Origin: Chryseobacterium gleum | GTDB taxonomy: Bacteria; Bacteroidota; Bacteroidia; UBA10329 | Assembly: GCA_945874195.1 (NCBI GenBank) | Contig: CAMCFW010000101.1 | Location: 1-7,352, forward strand | Direction of reading: 5' to 3' | DNA: 7,352 nt | Shown: piece by piece, positions 1-6,258 of the stretch | Position numbering within the stretch: the first letter of the stretch is position 1 | How the letters are laid out: each line of letters opens with the position of its first letter | The notes under the pieces: model-generated | What the model was told of the DNA's origin: nothing | What the model saw: only the letters and a program-made list of their open reading frames with translations | Databases searched by the model: none | Translations under genes and position numbers: made by a program

Positions 1-1935
1 GGCGATATTGAGACTGACATCGACCTGTCTTCCATTGTTGAACAGGCACAGGATGACCCAGACAACACGCAAGAAGAGCGAGACGATTTCATTGCCTTGA
101 ACAACTGGCTCGGACTCGTTTCTCCGAATGCCTACCCGGGCACCATCAATGTAAAAGCTCCCGGATACAAAGAGAACGACATTTCAAGCAATAACACCTA
201 CAGCGCTAAAGCTACAGCTGCATTGCATTACCGGTTCAACAAAGGCATCGAAGCATCGCTCACCTACAAATTCGGTATCGGAACGGCCATCTATCAGGCA
301 TCAAACCGATATAGCGTGAACAACATCCTCTTCAATCAGATAAAGGGCGAAGTGACCGGACGGAACTGGAGTTTTAAAGCTTATTCCACCTTTGAAGATG
401 CTGGGGATTCATACGACATTGTTTTCACCGCTATCAACATTTCAAAATCGGGAATAAGCGATTACGTTGGCGAATACCTCGGTGCCTACTTCGATACGTT
501 GAAGATAATGACCGAAGATTTTGACGATGATGCCACCAACGAAGAAGTGGCCATTGCCCACCAATATGCATCAGAGACTGCCGAAGCCAACGGTTGGATT
601 CAGCCTGGCACTGCAAAATTCGATTCGCTTAAGCATGAGATCATCAACAATGCCGACCTTCAGAAAGGCTCCAAGTTCACCGATAAGTCCAATTTACAGC
701 ATGTGGAGGGTCAATACAATTTCGATTGGCCTTGGATGGACGTGCTGGTCGGGGCCAATTTCAGGCGATACGACCCTCAATCGTTCGGAACCATCTTTGC
801 CGACACCTTGGTGAATGCAGGCGATACGCTCGCCAATGGTTCGGCCGACCTGAGTGCAGAATTCGTTGACCTTTCGCTTTGGGAAGTTGGTGGATTCGTT
901 CAACTCTCGAAGAAATTCTTCAAAGACCGATTCAAGATCATGGCTTCTGTAAGGGCTGATAAGAACAAGAACTTCCCAGTTCAGTTCTCGCCAAGAGCAT
1001 CGCTTATGTATAATCTGAAGGGCCATGTGTTCAGAGTTTCCGGACAGAGCGCGTTCCGAACGCCCACGCTTCAAAATCAGTTCATCAGACTAGATGTGGG
1101 CCCGCTTACCATTGCCGGAAACCTGAACGGATGGGACAACCTTTACACACTTGAATCAGTGACCGATTTCACCAACTTCTTGGACAGTGTGCAGAATGAA
1201 GGCGTATGGTTCGATTCGGTATATGATGTTGCTGCAGGCAAACTGAAGACCTTCTCGGCCAAAAAGCTAAGGCCTGAGCAGGTGAAGACCATCGAAGTTG
1301 GCTATCGCGGGGTTGTTGCCAAAAAACTTTACATCGATGCGGTGTACTATTATAACTGGTACACCGATTTTATTGGCGAGATAAGAGTGGTTCAACCGCT
1401 CAATGCTACTGCAGGCGAACAGAGCGGAGTTGACCAATTGCTTTCTTATTCGCCAAGCAACGAATCGTACACCCGTTACCAGATTCCGGTGAATGCACAA
1501 CAGCAGGTGCGATCGATGGGTGCCACACTCGGACTGGCGTATTATTTCAACGATAAGTATTCGGCCTCCATGAATTACACGTGGGCCAAGCTGATCGATG
1601 ATGATCTGGACGACCCGATCATTCCAGGCTTCAACACGCCCGAGCACAAGATAAACGTAGGGGTAAAAGGCCGTAACGTTTGGAAGGGTCTGGGTTTTGC
1701 GGCCAACTTCCAATGGGTTGACAAATACCTTTGGCAAAGCACTTTCGGAACTGGAATTGTTCCGGCCTACTCGTTCCTGGATCTTCAGCTGAGCTATGAA
1801 ATTCCGAAATGGTACACTACCTTGCGTATCGGTGCGTCCAATGTTTATAATTTACAACGTCAAGAAGCCTATGGTGCTCCGAGGATCGGTGCCATGGTGT
1901 ATGGTTCAATTGTGTTCGATATTCAAAAACTCTAA
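1..1935 (+). CDS. TonB-dependent outer-membrane receptor, C-terminal beta-barrel part (5' end outside window)
   Basis: The frame is open from base 1 to the TAA at 1933-1935 (644 codons), so the gene starts upstream; the first internal start-like codon (TTG at 97) is not a convincing start. Seen: long alternating polar/aromatic strands typical of an outer-membrane barrel, an FRTPTLQNQF segment (about 1057-1086) like the 'aFR.Pt' barrel motif of TonB receptors, and a C-terminal stretch SNVYNLQRQEAYGAPRIG close to the last barrel strands of that family. The signal peptide, any carboxypeptidase-regulatory-like domain, TonB box and plug must lie outside the window. The final residues (FDIQKL) do not end in the usual aromatic residue. 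The family imports large or scarce ligands across the outer membrane using TonB-ExbBD energy. No SusD-like gene follows, so this is not an obvious SusCD pair. The next gene, a secreted hydrolase, starts 12 nt later, suggesting an operon. Ligand unknown. Confidence 0.9.
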   Translation, partial: GDIETDIDLSSIVEQAQDDPDNTQEERDDFIALNNWLGLVSPNAYPGTINVKAPGYKENDISSNNTYSAKATAALHYRFNKGIEASLTYKFGIGTAIYQASNRYSVNNILFNQIKGEVTGRNWSFKAYSTFEDAGDSYDIVFTAINISKSGISDYVGEYLGAYFDTLKIMTEDFDDDATNEEVAIAHQYASETAEANGWIQPGTAKFDSLKHEIINNADLQKGSKFTDKSNLQHVEGQYNFDWPWMDVLVGANFRRYDPQSFGTIFADTLVNAGDTLANGSADLSAEFVDLSLWEVGGFVQLSKKFFKDRFKIMASVRADKNKNFPVQFSPRASLMYNLKGHVFRVSGQSAFRTPTLQNQFIRLDVGPLTIAGNLNGWDNLYTLESVTDFTNFLDSVQNEGVWFDSVYDVAAGKLKTFSAKKLRPEQVKTIEVGYRGVVAKKLYIDAVYYYNWYTDFIGEIRVVQPLNATAGEQSGVDQLLSYSPSNESYTRYQIPVNAQQQVRSMGATLGLAYYFNDKYSASMNYTWAKLIDDDLDDPIIPGFNTPEHKINVGVKGRNVWKGLGFAANFQWVDKYLWQSTFGTGIVPAYSFLDLQLSYEIPKWYTTLRIGASNVYNLQRQEAYGAPRIGAMVYGSIVFDIQKL

Positions 1936-1947
1936 TATTCCCAAAAC

Positions 1948-4900
1948 ATGAAAAGAGTACTACTCTCCCTTCTACTGATCAGCTCGCTTGTTAGCAGCGG
2001 ATCCGCTCAGGATATCATTCTGAACGGAAAGATCGACAACCTGCTCGAATTCTCCACGCCTTACTCAGAAGAGTTCGTGATGCACGACAGCGTGAAACTG
2101 ATGACCGATGTCTATCTACCAGTGATGCGCGATTGCCTTATGGTGCCTATTAGCATTGAGCTTCCTCCCGAATTGCAGGGGATCTTCGGCAGCGCACCGA
2201 TTGAATATAACTTGGAGCTTATTCCTCGTGGTACGCAGTACGTGATCTATGACTCCTTGAACGGACAGCCCAATCCTAATCCATACAAACTGCCATTGGT
2301 ACTCACCAGGACCCCTTACGACAAGGGCGATCTGAATGCTGGAGAAGCACCGATCATGAACCTGCTAGGCTATGCGTTTGCCAAACAGGACCAGCGCGGG
2401 CGCTATGCATCGGAAGGTGTTTATCTTCCACTTACCAGCGAAGGTTGGGACAAGGGTGTCTACCACCCGGGCATCCAGCACGTGTTGGATGCGACCGACC
2501 CCAACGACCCGAAGAATGGTAACCGCCACGAAGACGGCTACGATACCAAGGAATACATCAAACACCGATTGATGCGCGACTATGACCTTGATGGGGACGG
2601 CCTGACCGACACCACCGACCTGCTTTACAGTGGACGCTACGCCATGTTCGGGGCATCGGCCTTGGGCTACAATCAATATCAGGCAGCAGCAGCACACATG
2701 ATCGATGAGAACGAGCCTGGATTGAAATGCATCATGCCCATTGTGGCGCCAGCCGACTTCTACAAAGGGGTAGGATACCCGAACGGAGTGCTCCGTGACC
2801 GATTGGTGACCGGTTGGTTGAAGGGACAGATCTTCTCTGGAACAGATGACGACCTGATTCCAATTGATAATGACATTCAGAACAACATTCATAGTTCGGC
2901 CGACTACGACCTTCCTAAGACCATCGTGGTCAACGGGGTGGAGCAGACCTTCCAACAGAACAAATTCGATGCGGCCAACTTGGCCATCGACCACTTCGTA
3001 TCCGTTCAATATCCCGACCCGATAACCGGAATTCCGACCTGCGGTTACTATCCGAACTCTACCAGCCGACCTGAGATCGACATTAGCCGTGCAGTGACTG
3101 ACGAATTCGGAGAGGGGGCCATTGACGGCCAGTACAACCGATTCCGCAACATGGAAGTGCCCGGATATCACCTATGTGGTTGGTGGGACATTTTTGTTGA
3201 CTCGCAAACAGAAAGCTGGGCCAATATGAGACGCCACTTGAGCACCACCAAGTACAACCGTCCAGGAGTGACCAACCGCGAATTGCAGAAACTCGTGCTC
3301 GGCCCATGGGCGCACCAGACCATGGGATCGACCACCACCGGAGACAGAACATATCCTGGTAACGTGAACGATCTGTTGGGTATCAACTTCGATGACTTCA
3401 GCGAAACGAACATCCCCATCGACAAGGCCCTCAATTCTGAGGTGATCGGGTGGTTCCGTTACAACCTCAACTACCATCCTCAAGAATTCATCGGAGAGCC
3501 GAAATTCATTCTGCCAGAGTCGGATAACCTATATCCTTTGGCCGACCTTGGTCTGCTAGGAACGCTTTCTATTCGCGTTCCTACGGAGGAGGTTCGACTC
3601 CCGTACGATCAGCTCATTGGAGTAATTACAGGAGCAAGACCACTTTCTGGACTGAAGGCCGAAATTGTTTACAATTCGCCTCTGCTTGGAACTGGAAGTA
3701 TTCCGATCGACCTTCCAGATATTCCGCTTGACAATGTCATTCCAGGCCTTAGTGCTGAGACCATCAACCCGATCCCCTATCGCGATTTTGCCGATCCGAA
3801 CGAGATCGCCAACGTGCGCCTTTATGTGGTTGGGCCGAACAACGACACTGAGCCACAGAACCTAGGCCTTGCAAACTACTGGCTGCCTGCCGACACCTTC
3901 CCGTTGCCCGAAGGACGCGATTGGGACGCCATTCAGCGCACCACCTTCTTCATGCACCAGAACGGAGTGCTTGACAATAACGCCCCCACAACCGATGAGG
4001 GTTGGAAGATGTATGTGCACGATCCAGATGACCCGATCCGCACCATCGGTGGAGCGAACATGATCGTTAAGACGCCTGACGGAGAACGAGACAGCCAAGG
4101 TCAGTTCAACCTGAAAGACCCACGTTATGAACCCTATACCATGAACCGTCCGGGAGTTATCGGCTTCGAAAGCGCACCGGTTCAAGATTCACTCTGCATC
4201 ATAGGTTTCCCGAAGGTGAAACTCTATGCTAAGAGCAACATAGGTGGTTTGGATGAAGGACCGACCGACACCGATTTCCATATACGTATTGTTGATGTGT
4301 ATCCTGATGGACGAGAGTATTTCGTGCAGGACGGTTGCGTGAACGCCCGTGCCCGCGACTACGTGCGTATGTTGGTTGAAGAGCCTTGGAAGGATTACAC
4401 CATCCCTTTCCCAGGAGACGATATCCCATACACCAACATCAACATTGGCCAGACCTACGAGTATGTATTCGAGATGCTTCCGATAGCCTATACCTTCGGA
4501 GACGGCCATAAGGTGAAGATCCTGATAAGCAGCAGCAACTACAACCGCTTTCAGTGCAACCCGAACGTGCCCATCATGCCCAACGAATTCTTCCGCAGAA
4601 AGCCGGGCGATGGAAAGACCTACATCTTCGAGGGCGAAGAGTATGCGCCTCGAATTGCCATTCAGCGAATCCATTTCTCTGAAGATGAACCGACCCAGAT
4701 ATCGCTGCCCATCTACACCAAGCAGTACACAGGTGTAGAAGATGTGGCTGTGGAAGCTACCGGACCGCAGATGCTGCTTTACCCGAACCCGACAGCCGGA
4801 TCGGTGACCGTTTACATGGACAACGGAGGCACTTACAGCCTTAACGTGTTGAACATTGATGGTTCGTTGGTGATGAACATGGGTGCTTTTAGCGACAACA

Positions 4901-5001
4901 TCAATTTGGATGTGAGCAACTTGAGCCAAGGCATCTATTTTATTGAACTGACCGACACAGAGACCAACGAGCGTTTCGTTCAGAAACTGACCAAGATGTA
5001 A
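1948..5001 (+). CDS. Secreted CocE/NonD-type (X-Pro dipeptidyl-peptidase S15-like) hydrolase with T9SS C-terminal sorting domain
   Basis: Predicted 1017-residue extracellular serine hydrolase. Residues 1-20 form a signal peptide (KR, hydrophobic core, cleavage likely after SGSA-20). The alpha/beta-hydrolase core follows: HDSVKLMTDVYLP (46-58), RTPYDKG (121-127, Tyr124 at the CocE oxyanion-hole position), QDQRGRYASEG (147-157), nucleophile elbow GASALG with Ser237, GWWDIF with Asp414 and GPWAH with His456. This is the CocE triad arrangement. A jelly-roll domain like the S15/CocE C-terminal domain spans about 735-915. LLYPNPTAG (943-951) opens a roughly 75-residue Por/T9SS type-A sorting domain reaching the C-terminus. 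Unlike compact CocE (about 575 residues) it carries inserts at about 61-115, 160-230 (with an EF-hand-like DxDxDG loop) and 515-620. Family members cleave esters, acyl amides or Xaa-Pro peptides; the substrate here cannot be read. The start is ATG 12 nt after the receptor, without a Shine-Dalgarno, as usual in this phylum. A strong terminator follows. Confidence 0.93.
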   Translation: MKRVLLSLLLISSLVSSGSAQDIILNGKIDNLLEFSTPYSEEFVMHDSVKLMTDVYLPVMRDCLMVPISIELPPELQGIFGSAPIEYNLELIPRGTQYVIYDSLNGQPNPNPYKLPLVLTRTPYDKGDLNAGEAPIMNLLGYAFAKQDQRGRYASEGVYLPLTSEGWDKGVYHPGIQHVLDATDPNDPKNGNRHEDGYDTKEYIKHRLMRDYDLDGDGLTDTTDLLYSGRYAMFGASALGYNQYQAAAAHMIDENEPGLKCIMPIVAPADFYKGVGYPNGVLRDRLVTGWLKGQIFSGTDDDLIPIDNDIQNNIHSSADYDLPKTIVVNGVEQTFQQNKFDAANLAIDHFVSVQYPDPITGIPTCGYYPNSTSRPEIDISRAVTDEFGEGAIDGQYNRFRNMEVPGYHLCGWWDIFVDSQTESWANMRRHLSTTKYNRPGVTNRELQKLVLGPWAHQTMGSTTTGDRTYPGNVNDLLGINFDDFSETNIPIDKALNSEVIGWFRYNLNYHPQEFIGEPKFILPESDNLYPLADLGLLGTLSIRVPTEEVRLPYDQLIGVITGARPLSGLKAEIVYNSPLLGTGSIPIDLPDIPLDNVIPGLSAETINPIPYRDFADPNEIANVRLYVVGPNNDTEPQNLGLANYWLPADTFPLPEGRDWDAIQRTTFFMHQNGVLDNNAPTTDEGWKMYVHDPDDPIRTIGGANMIVKTPDGERDSQGQFNLKDPRYEPYTMNRPGVIGFESAPVQDSLCIIGFPKVKLYAKSNIGGLDEGPTDTDFHIRIVDVYPDGREYFVQDGCVNARARDYVRMLVEEPWKDYTIPFPGDDIPYTNINIGQTYEYVFEMLPIAYTFGDGHKVKILISSSNYNRFQCNPNVPIMPNEFFRRKPGDGKTYIFEGEEYAPRIAIQRIHFSEDEPTQISLPIYTKQYTGVEDVAVEATGPQMLLYPNPTAGSVTVYMDNGGTYSLNVLNIDGSLVMNMGAFSDNINLDVSNLSQGIYFIELTDTETNERFVQKLTKM

Positions 5002-5024
5002 TTCGGCACAGCATAAGTTTTGAC

Positions 5025-5063
5025 AGAGCCCTGTTCGCCTAAGGTGGACAGGGCTTTATCTTT
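5025..5063 (+). terminator. Intrinsic terminator after the hydrolase gene
   Basis: A 13-bp stem pairs 5027-5039 with 5043-5055 (AGCCCTGT against ACAGGGCT at the base, two G-T wobbles higher up) around a TAA loop. It is followed by the T-rich tail TTTATCTTT. It lies 25 nt after the hydrolase stop codon and would end the receptor-hydrolase transcript. The tail overlaps the next gene's promoter box. Confidence 0.85.
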
Positions 5064-5064
5064 G
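5034..5064 (+). promoter_or_regulatory. Bacteroidota-type promoter for the thioesterase gene
   Basis: TATCTTTG at 5057-5064 fits the Bacteroidota -7 consensus TAnnTTTG exactly. A weak -33 candidate (TTCG, 5034-5037; consensus TTTG) lies 19 nt upstream, inside the terminator stem. Transcription would start near 5069-5073, leaving a leader of only about 7-11 nt before the ATG at 5080. The -7 match is seen directly; the start site is inferred. Confidence 0.65.
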
Positions 5065-5079
5065 CCGCAAATCTGAACC

Positions 5080-5595
5080 ATGAAAGACCTGCGCACCCCA
5101 CAATCGACCTTGGCCATAAACACCGAGATCGTGCTGCCCAACGACACCAACACCTTGGGCAACCTGATGGGAGGCAAATTACTTCATTGGATGGACGTGA
5201 TTGCGGCCATATCGGCCCATCGGCTGTGCAAGCGGGTGTGTGTGACGGCCTCTGTGAACAACGTCACCTTCACGCAGCCCATCAAGCTGGGAGACATCGT
5301 CACGCTGCGTTCGAAGGTTTCGCGCTCGTTCAGCAGCAGCATGGAGATCTACATAGACGTGTATGTGGAAGACCGCACCACGGCCGACCAGCTAAAGGTG
5401 AATGAAGCCATCTACACCTTTGTGGCTGTTGACCAGCTGGGCAATCCCATCCATGTGCCGCAGGTGAGCCCCGAAACAGAAGAAGAGCAGGCCCGCTACG
5501 ATGGTGCGCTGCGCAGACGCCAATTGAGTCTGATCCTTGCCGGGAAGATGAACCCGAACGATGCAACCGAACTGAAGGCGCTGTTCGGAGGGTAG
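5080..5595 (+). CDS. Acyl-CoA thioesterase, hotdog fold (YciA/ACOT7-like)
   Basis: The 171-residue cytoplasmic enzyme is predicted to hydrolyse acyl-CoA to free fatty acid and CoA. Seen: an N-terminal strand ending in PNDTNTLGNLMGGKLLHWMD (20-39), the hallmark of the family, with Asp39 at the position of the catalytic Asp of YciA. This is followed by the hotdog helix, then VTASVNNVTF, the PIKLGDIVTL strand, SSSMEIYIDVYVED, and the conserved FVAVDQLGNPIHVPQVSPETEEE end with an Arg-rich tail (RRRQ). Length is normal for a single-hotdog member, which usually forms hexamers of dimers. The ATG start is fixed by homology onset and by the promoter 16 nt upstream. It appears to be its own transcription unit, separated from the hydrolase by a terminator. 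Acyl chain preference cannot be inferred. Only a weak 5-bp hairpin with a T-run overlaps its stop, so its transcript may run on into the repeat region. Confidence 0.93.
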   Translation: MKDLRTPQSTLAINTEIVLPNDTNTLGNLMGGKLLHWMDVIAAISAHRLCKRVCVTASVNNVTFTQPIKLGDIVTLRSKVSRSFSSSMEIYIDVYVEDRTTADQLKVNEAIYTFVAVDQLGNPIHVPQVSPETEEEQARYDGALRRRQLSLILAGKMNPNDATELKALFGG

Positions 5596-5701
5596 CCTTT
5601 TTCGCCTTGGATTACCTCGCTGGCAAAAGTTTTGAACGCAAGACAATGCACGCCCACCACGGGTTGGTCATAATTATAGCGTTCTCACTGAAGGTAAACG
5701 A

Positions 5702-5709
5702 GCTCGCGC
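5702..5709 (+). repeat. 8-bp direct repeat GCTCGCGC, left copy
   Basis: GCTCGCGC ends exactly one base before the first array subunit. The identical octamer recurs at 6026-6033 just beyond the last subunit. The pair brackets 316 bases and could be a target-site duplication, or simply flanking sequence shared with the REP-like hairpin. The match is seen; the interpretation is open. Confidence 0.4.
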
Positions 5710-6024
5710 GACTGTAAGAGACGAATCGTGCGGTGTAAGGATCAAATCGGGCGCTGCAAGCTTTGGTTCCGCGACTGCAAGAGATGAATCGGGCAGTGTA
5801 AGGATCAATTCGGACGGTGTAAGCGTTGGCTCCGTGACTGCAAGACATGAATCGGACGCTGCAAGGATCAAATCGGACGCTGCAAGCGTTGGTTCCGAGA
5901 CTGCAAGAGACGAATCGGACGCTGCAAGGATCAAATCGGGCGCTGCAAGCTTTGGTTCCGCGACTGCAAGAGACGAATCGGGCGGTGTAAGAATCAATTC
6001 GGGCAGTGCCAGCATTGGTTCGCC
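5710..6024 (+). repeat. Higher-order tandem array: 15 x 21 bp as five 63-bp A-B-C units
   Basis: The array reads as fifteen contiguous 21-bp subunits without an indel, starting at 5710, 5731, 5752 and so on to 6004. Each has the core TGYAAG at positions 4-9 (14 of 15 subunits; the last reads TGCCAG). Three subunit types alternate strictly by their tails: A (about AGACGAATCGGG), B (about GATCAAATCGGG) and C (about CTTTGGTTCCGC), giving five 63-bp units at 5710, 5773, 5836, 5899 and 5962. Several variants move together: a G three bases into the subunit usually accompanies TGTAAG, a C accompanies TGCAAG. Units 1-2 resemble units 4-5 (5752-5793 and 5941-5982 differ at one base in 42). The 21-bp step is about two helical turns. 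It is not a CRISPR array, having no unique spacers. Function unknown. Confidence 0.95.
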
Positions 6025-6025
6025 C

Positions 6026-6033
6026 GCTCGCGC
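6026..6033 (+). repeat. 8-bp direct repeat GCTCGCGC, right copy
   Basis: Identical to 5702-5709, one base after the last array subunit. It overlaps the left arm of the REP-like hairpin, so it may belong to that element rather than being a target-site duplication. Confidence 0.4.
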
Positions 6034-6060
6034 AAGACTTCCGCAGGACGTCTTGTGCGG
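6028..6060 (+). repeat. REP-like imperfect palindrome
   Basis: An outer 11-bp stem pairs 6028-6038 with 6050-6060, with the run CAAGAC/GTCTTG plus G-C pairs and two G-T wobbles. A single T-C mismatch (6039/6049) follows, then a 3-bp inner stem TCC/GGA and a GCA loop. A short, GC-rich stem with one internal mismatch is typical of REP elements mobilised by RAYT transposases, and a RAYT-like fragment begins 42 nt downstream. It has no T-run of its own, so it is not a good terminator. The pairing is seen; REP identity is inferred from form and context. Confidence 0.6.
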
Positions 6061-6068
6061 AACTTGGT

Positions 6069-6095
6069 AAGATCAGTCTGTGACTGATCTTTTTA
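6069..6095 (+). terminator. Intrinsic terminator downstream of the array
   Basis: A perfect 10-bp stem pairs 6069-6078 (AAGATCAGTC) with 6082-6091 (GACTGATCTT) around a TGT loop. The run TTTTT at 6090-6094 follows. The T-run makes it directional for + strand transcripts, so a transcript from the thioesterase promoter, or one starting in the array region, should end here. Confidence 0.85.
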
Positions 6096-6101
6096 TCGTT
6101 C

Positions 6102-6200
6102 ATGCTCAAAAAGACCGTGAGCACACAGTACAAGTTCCATAATCCCGAGGGTGTTTACTTCGTCAGTTTTGAAACTGAGCGCTCCTGTTCCTCAATTTAA
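6102..6200 (+). pseudogene. N-terminal remnant of a RAYT (Y1_Tnp, REP-associated) transposase
   Basis: A 32-codon frame runs from ATG 6102 to TAA 6200. Residues 9-23, QYKFHNPEGVYFVSF, match the characteristic N-terminus of Bacteroidota RAYT/IS200-like single-strand transposases (pattern YKF-NPEG-YF-SF, from family knowledge). Homology stops right after this (about 6170), and the frame ends with unrelated ERSCSSI. The HUH motif and catalytic tyrosine of the usual protein are absent, so it cannot be active. The break falls at a 16-nt inverted repeat. A REP-like hairpin and the 21-bp array lie just upstream, consistent with a decayed RAYT/REP locus. It could also be a tiny expressed peptide, but nothing supports that. 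Confidence 0.65.
6163..6178. repeat. 16-nt inverted repeat TCAGTTTTGAAACTGA
   Basis: Seven-base perfect arms (TCAGTTT/AAACTGA) flank a TG centre, 80 nt upstream of the symporter start and where transposase similarity ends. It could be an operator-like dyad for the symporter, a small hairpin or chance. Confidence 0.4.
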
Positions 6201-6258
6201 GTAGATTCGAAGCGTGCTCTTTTGCAAATTGGAAAGGGCACCTATCAATTCCGCACTC

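Larger units (their letters stand above)
5596..6258. other. Gene-poor region with repeat array and transposase remnant
   Basis: No intact gene is supported here. Bases 5596-5709 hold nothing recognisable. Bases 5710-6024 are the 21-bp array, 6028-6060 a REP-like palindrome, 6069-6095 a terminator, and 6102-6200 a transposase fragment containing a short inverted repeat. Bases 6201-6258 are the leader of the symporter gene, without a clear promoter match. Frames through the array stay open on both strands because its period is a multiple of three, which is not evidence of coding. Confidence 0.75.

Noticed and set aside
2365..3171. 268-residue minus-strand ORF
   Set aside because: Antisense shadow of the hydrolase gene, with no recognisable domain.
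4189..4929. 246-residue minus-strand ORF
   Set aside because: Antisense shadow of the hydrolase C-terminal part; the + frame has clear domain motifs.
5575..5602. Terminator for the thioesterase (AAGGC/GCCTT plus five Ts)
   Set aside because: Only five base pairs with a large unpaired interior; too weak to call as a feature.
5612..5700. Minus-strand peptide IIMTNPWWACIVL resembling the transposase HUH region (IM-NH-H)
   Set aside because: Both histidines are missing and the resemblance is too short; probably chance.
5646..5717. 23-codon ORF starting MHAHHGLVIIIAF
   Set aside because: No promoter or family match, and it ends inside the first array subunit.
5710..6024. CRISPR array
   Set aside because: Subunits are contiguous and all related; there are no unique spacers and no cas genes in the window.
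5612..6133. Minus-strand 173-residue Cys-rich repeat ORF across the array
   Set aside because: It needs a TTG start, has no promoter or recognisable domain, and is open only because the repeat period is a multiple of three; another minus frame is open as well.
6217..6224. -7 promoter box for the symporter (CTCTTTTG)
   Set aside because: Only the TTTG half matches TAnnTTTG; the TA is missing and there is no good -33 partner.
6231..6237. GGAAAGG as a Shine-Dalgarno for the symporter
   Set aside because: More than 20 nt upstream of the ATG, and Bacteroidota generally do not rely on such sites.
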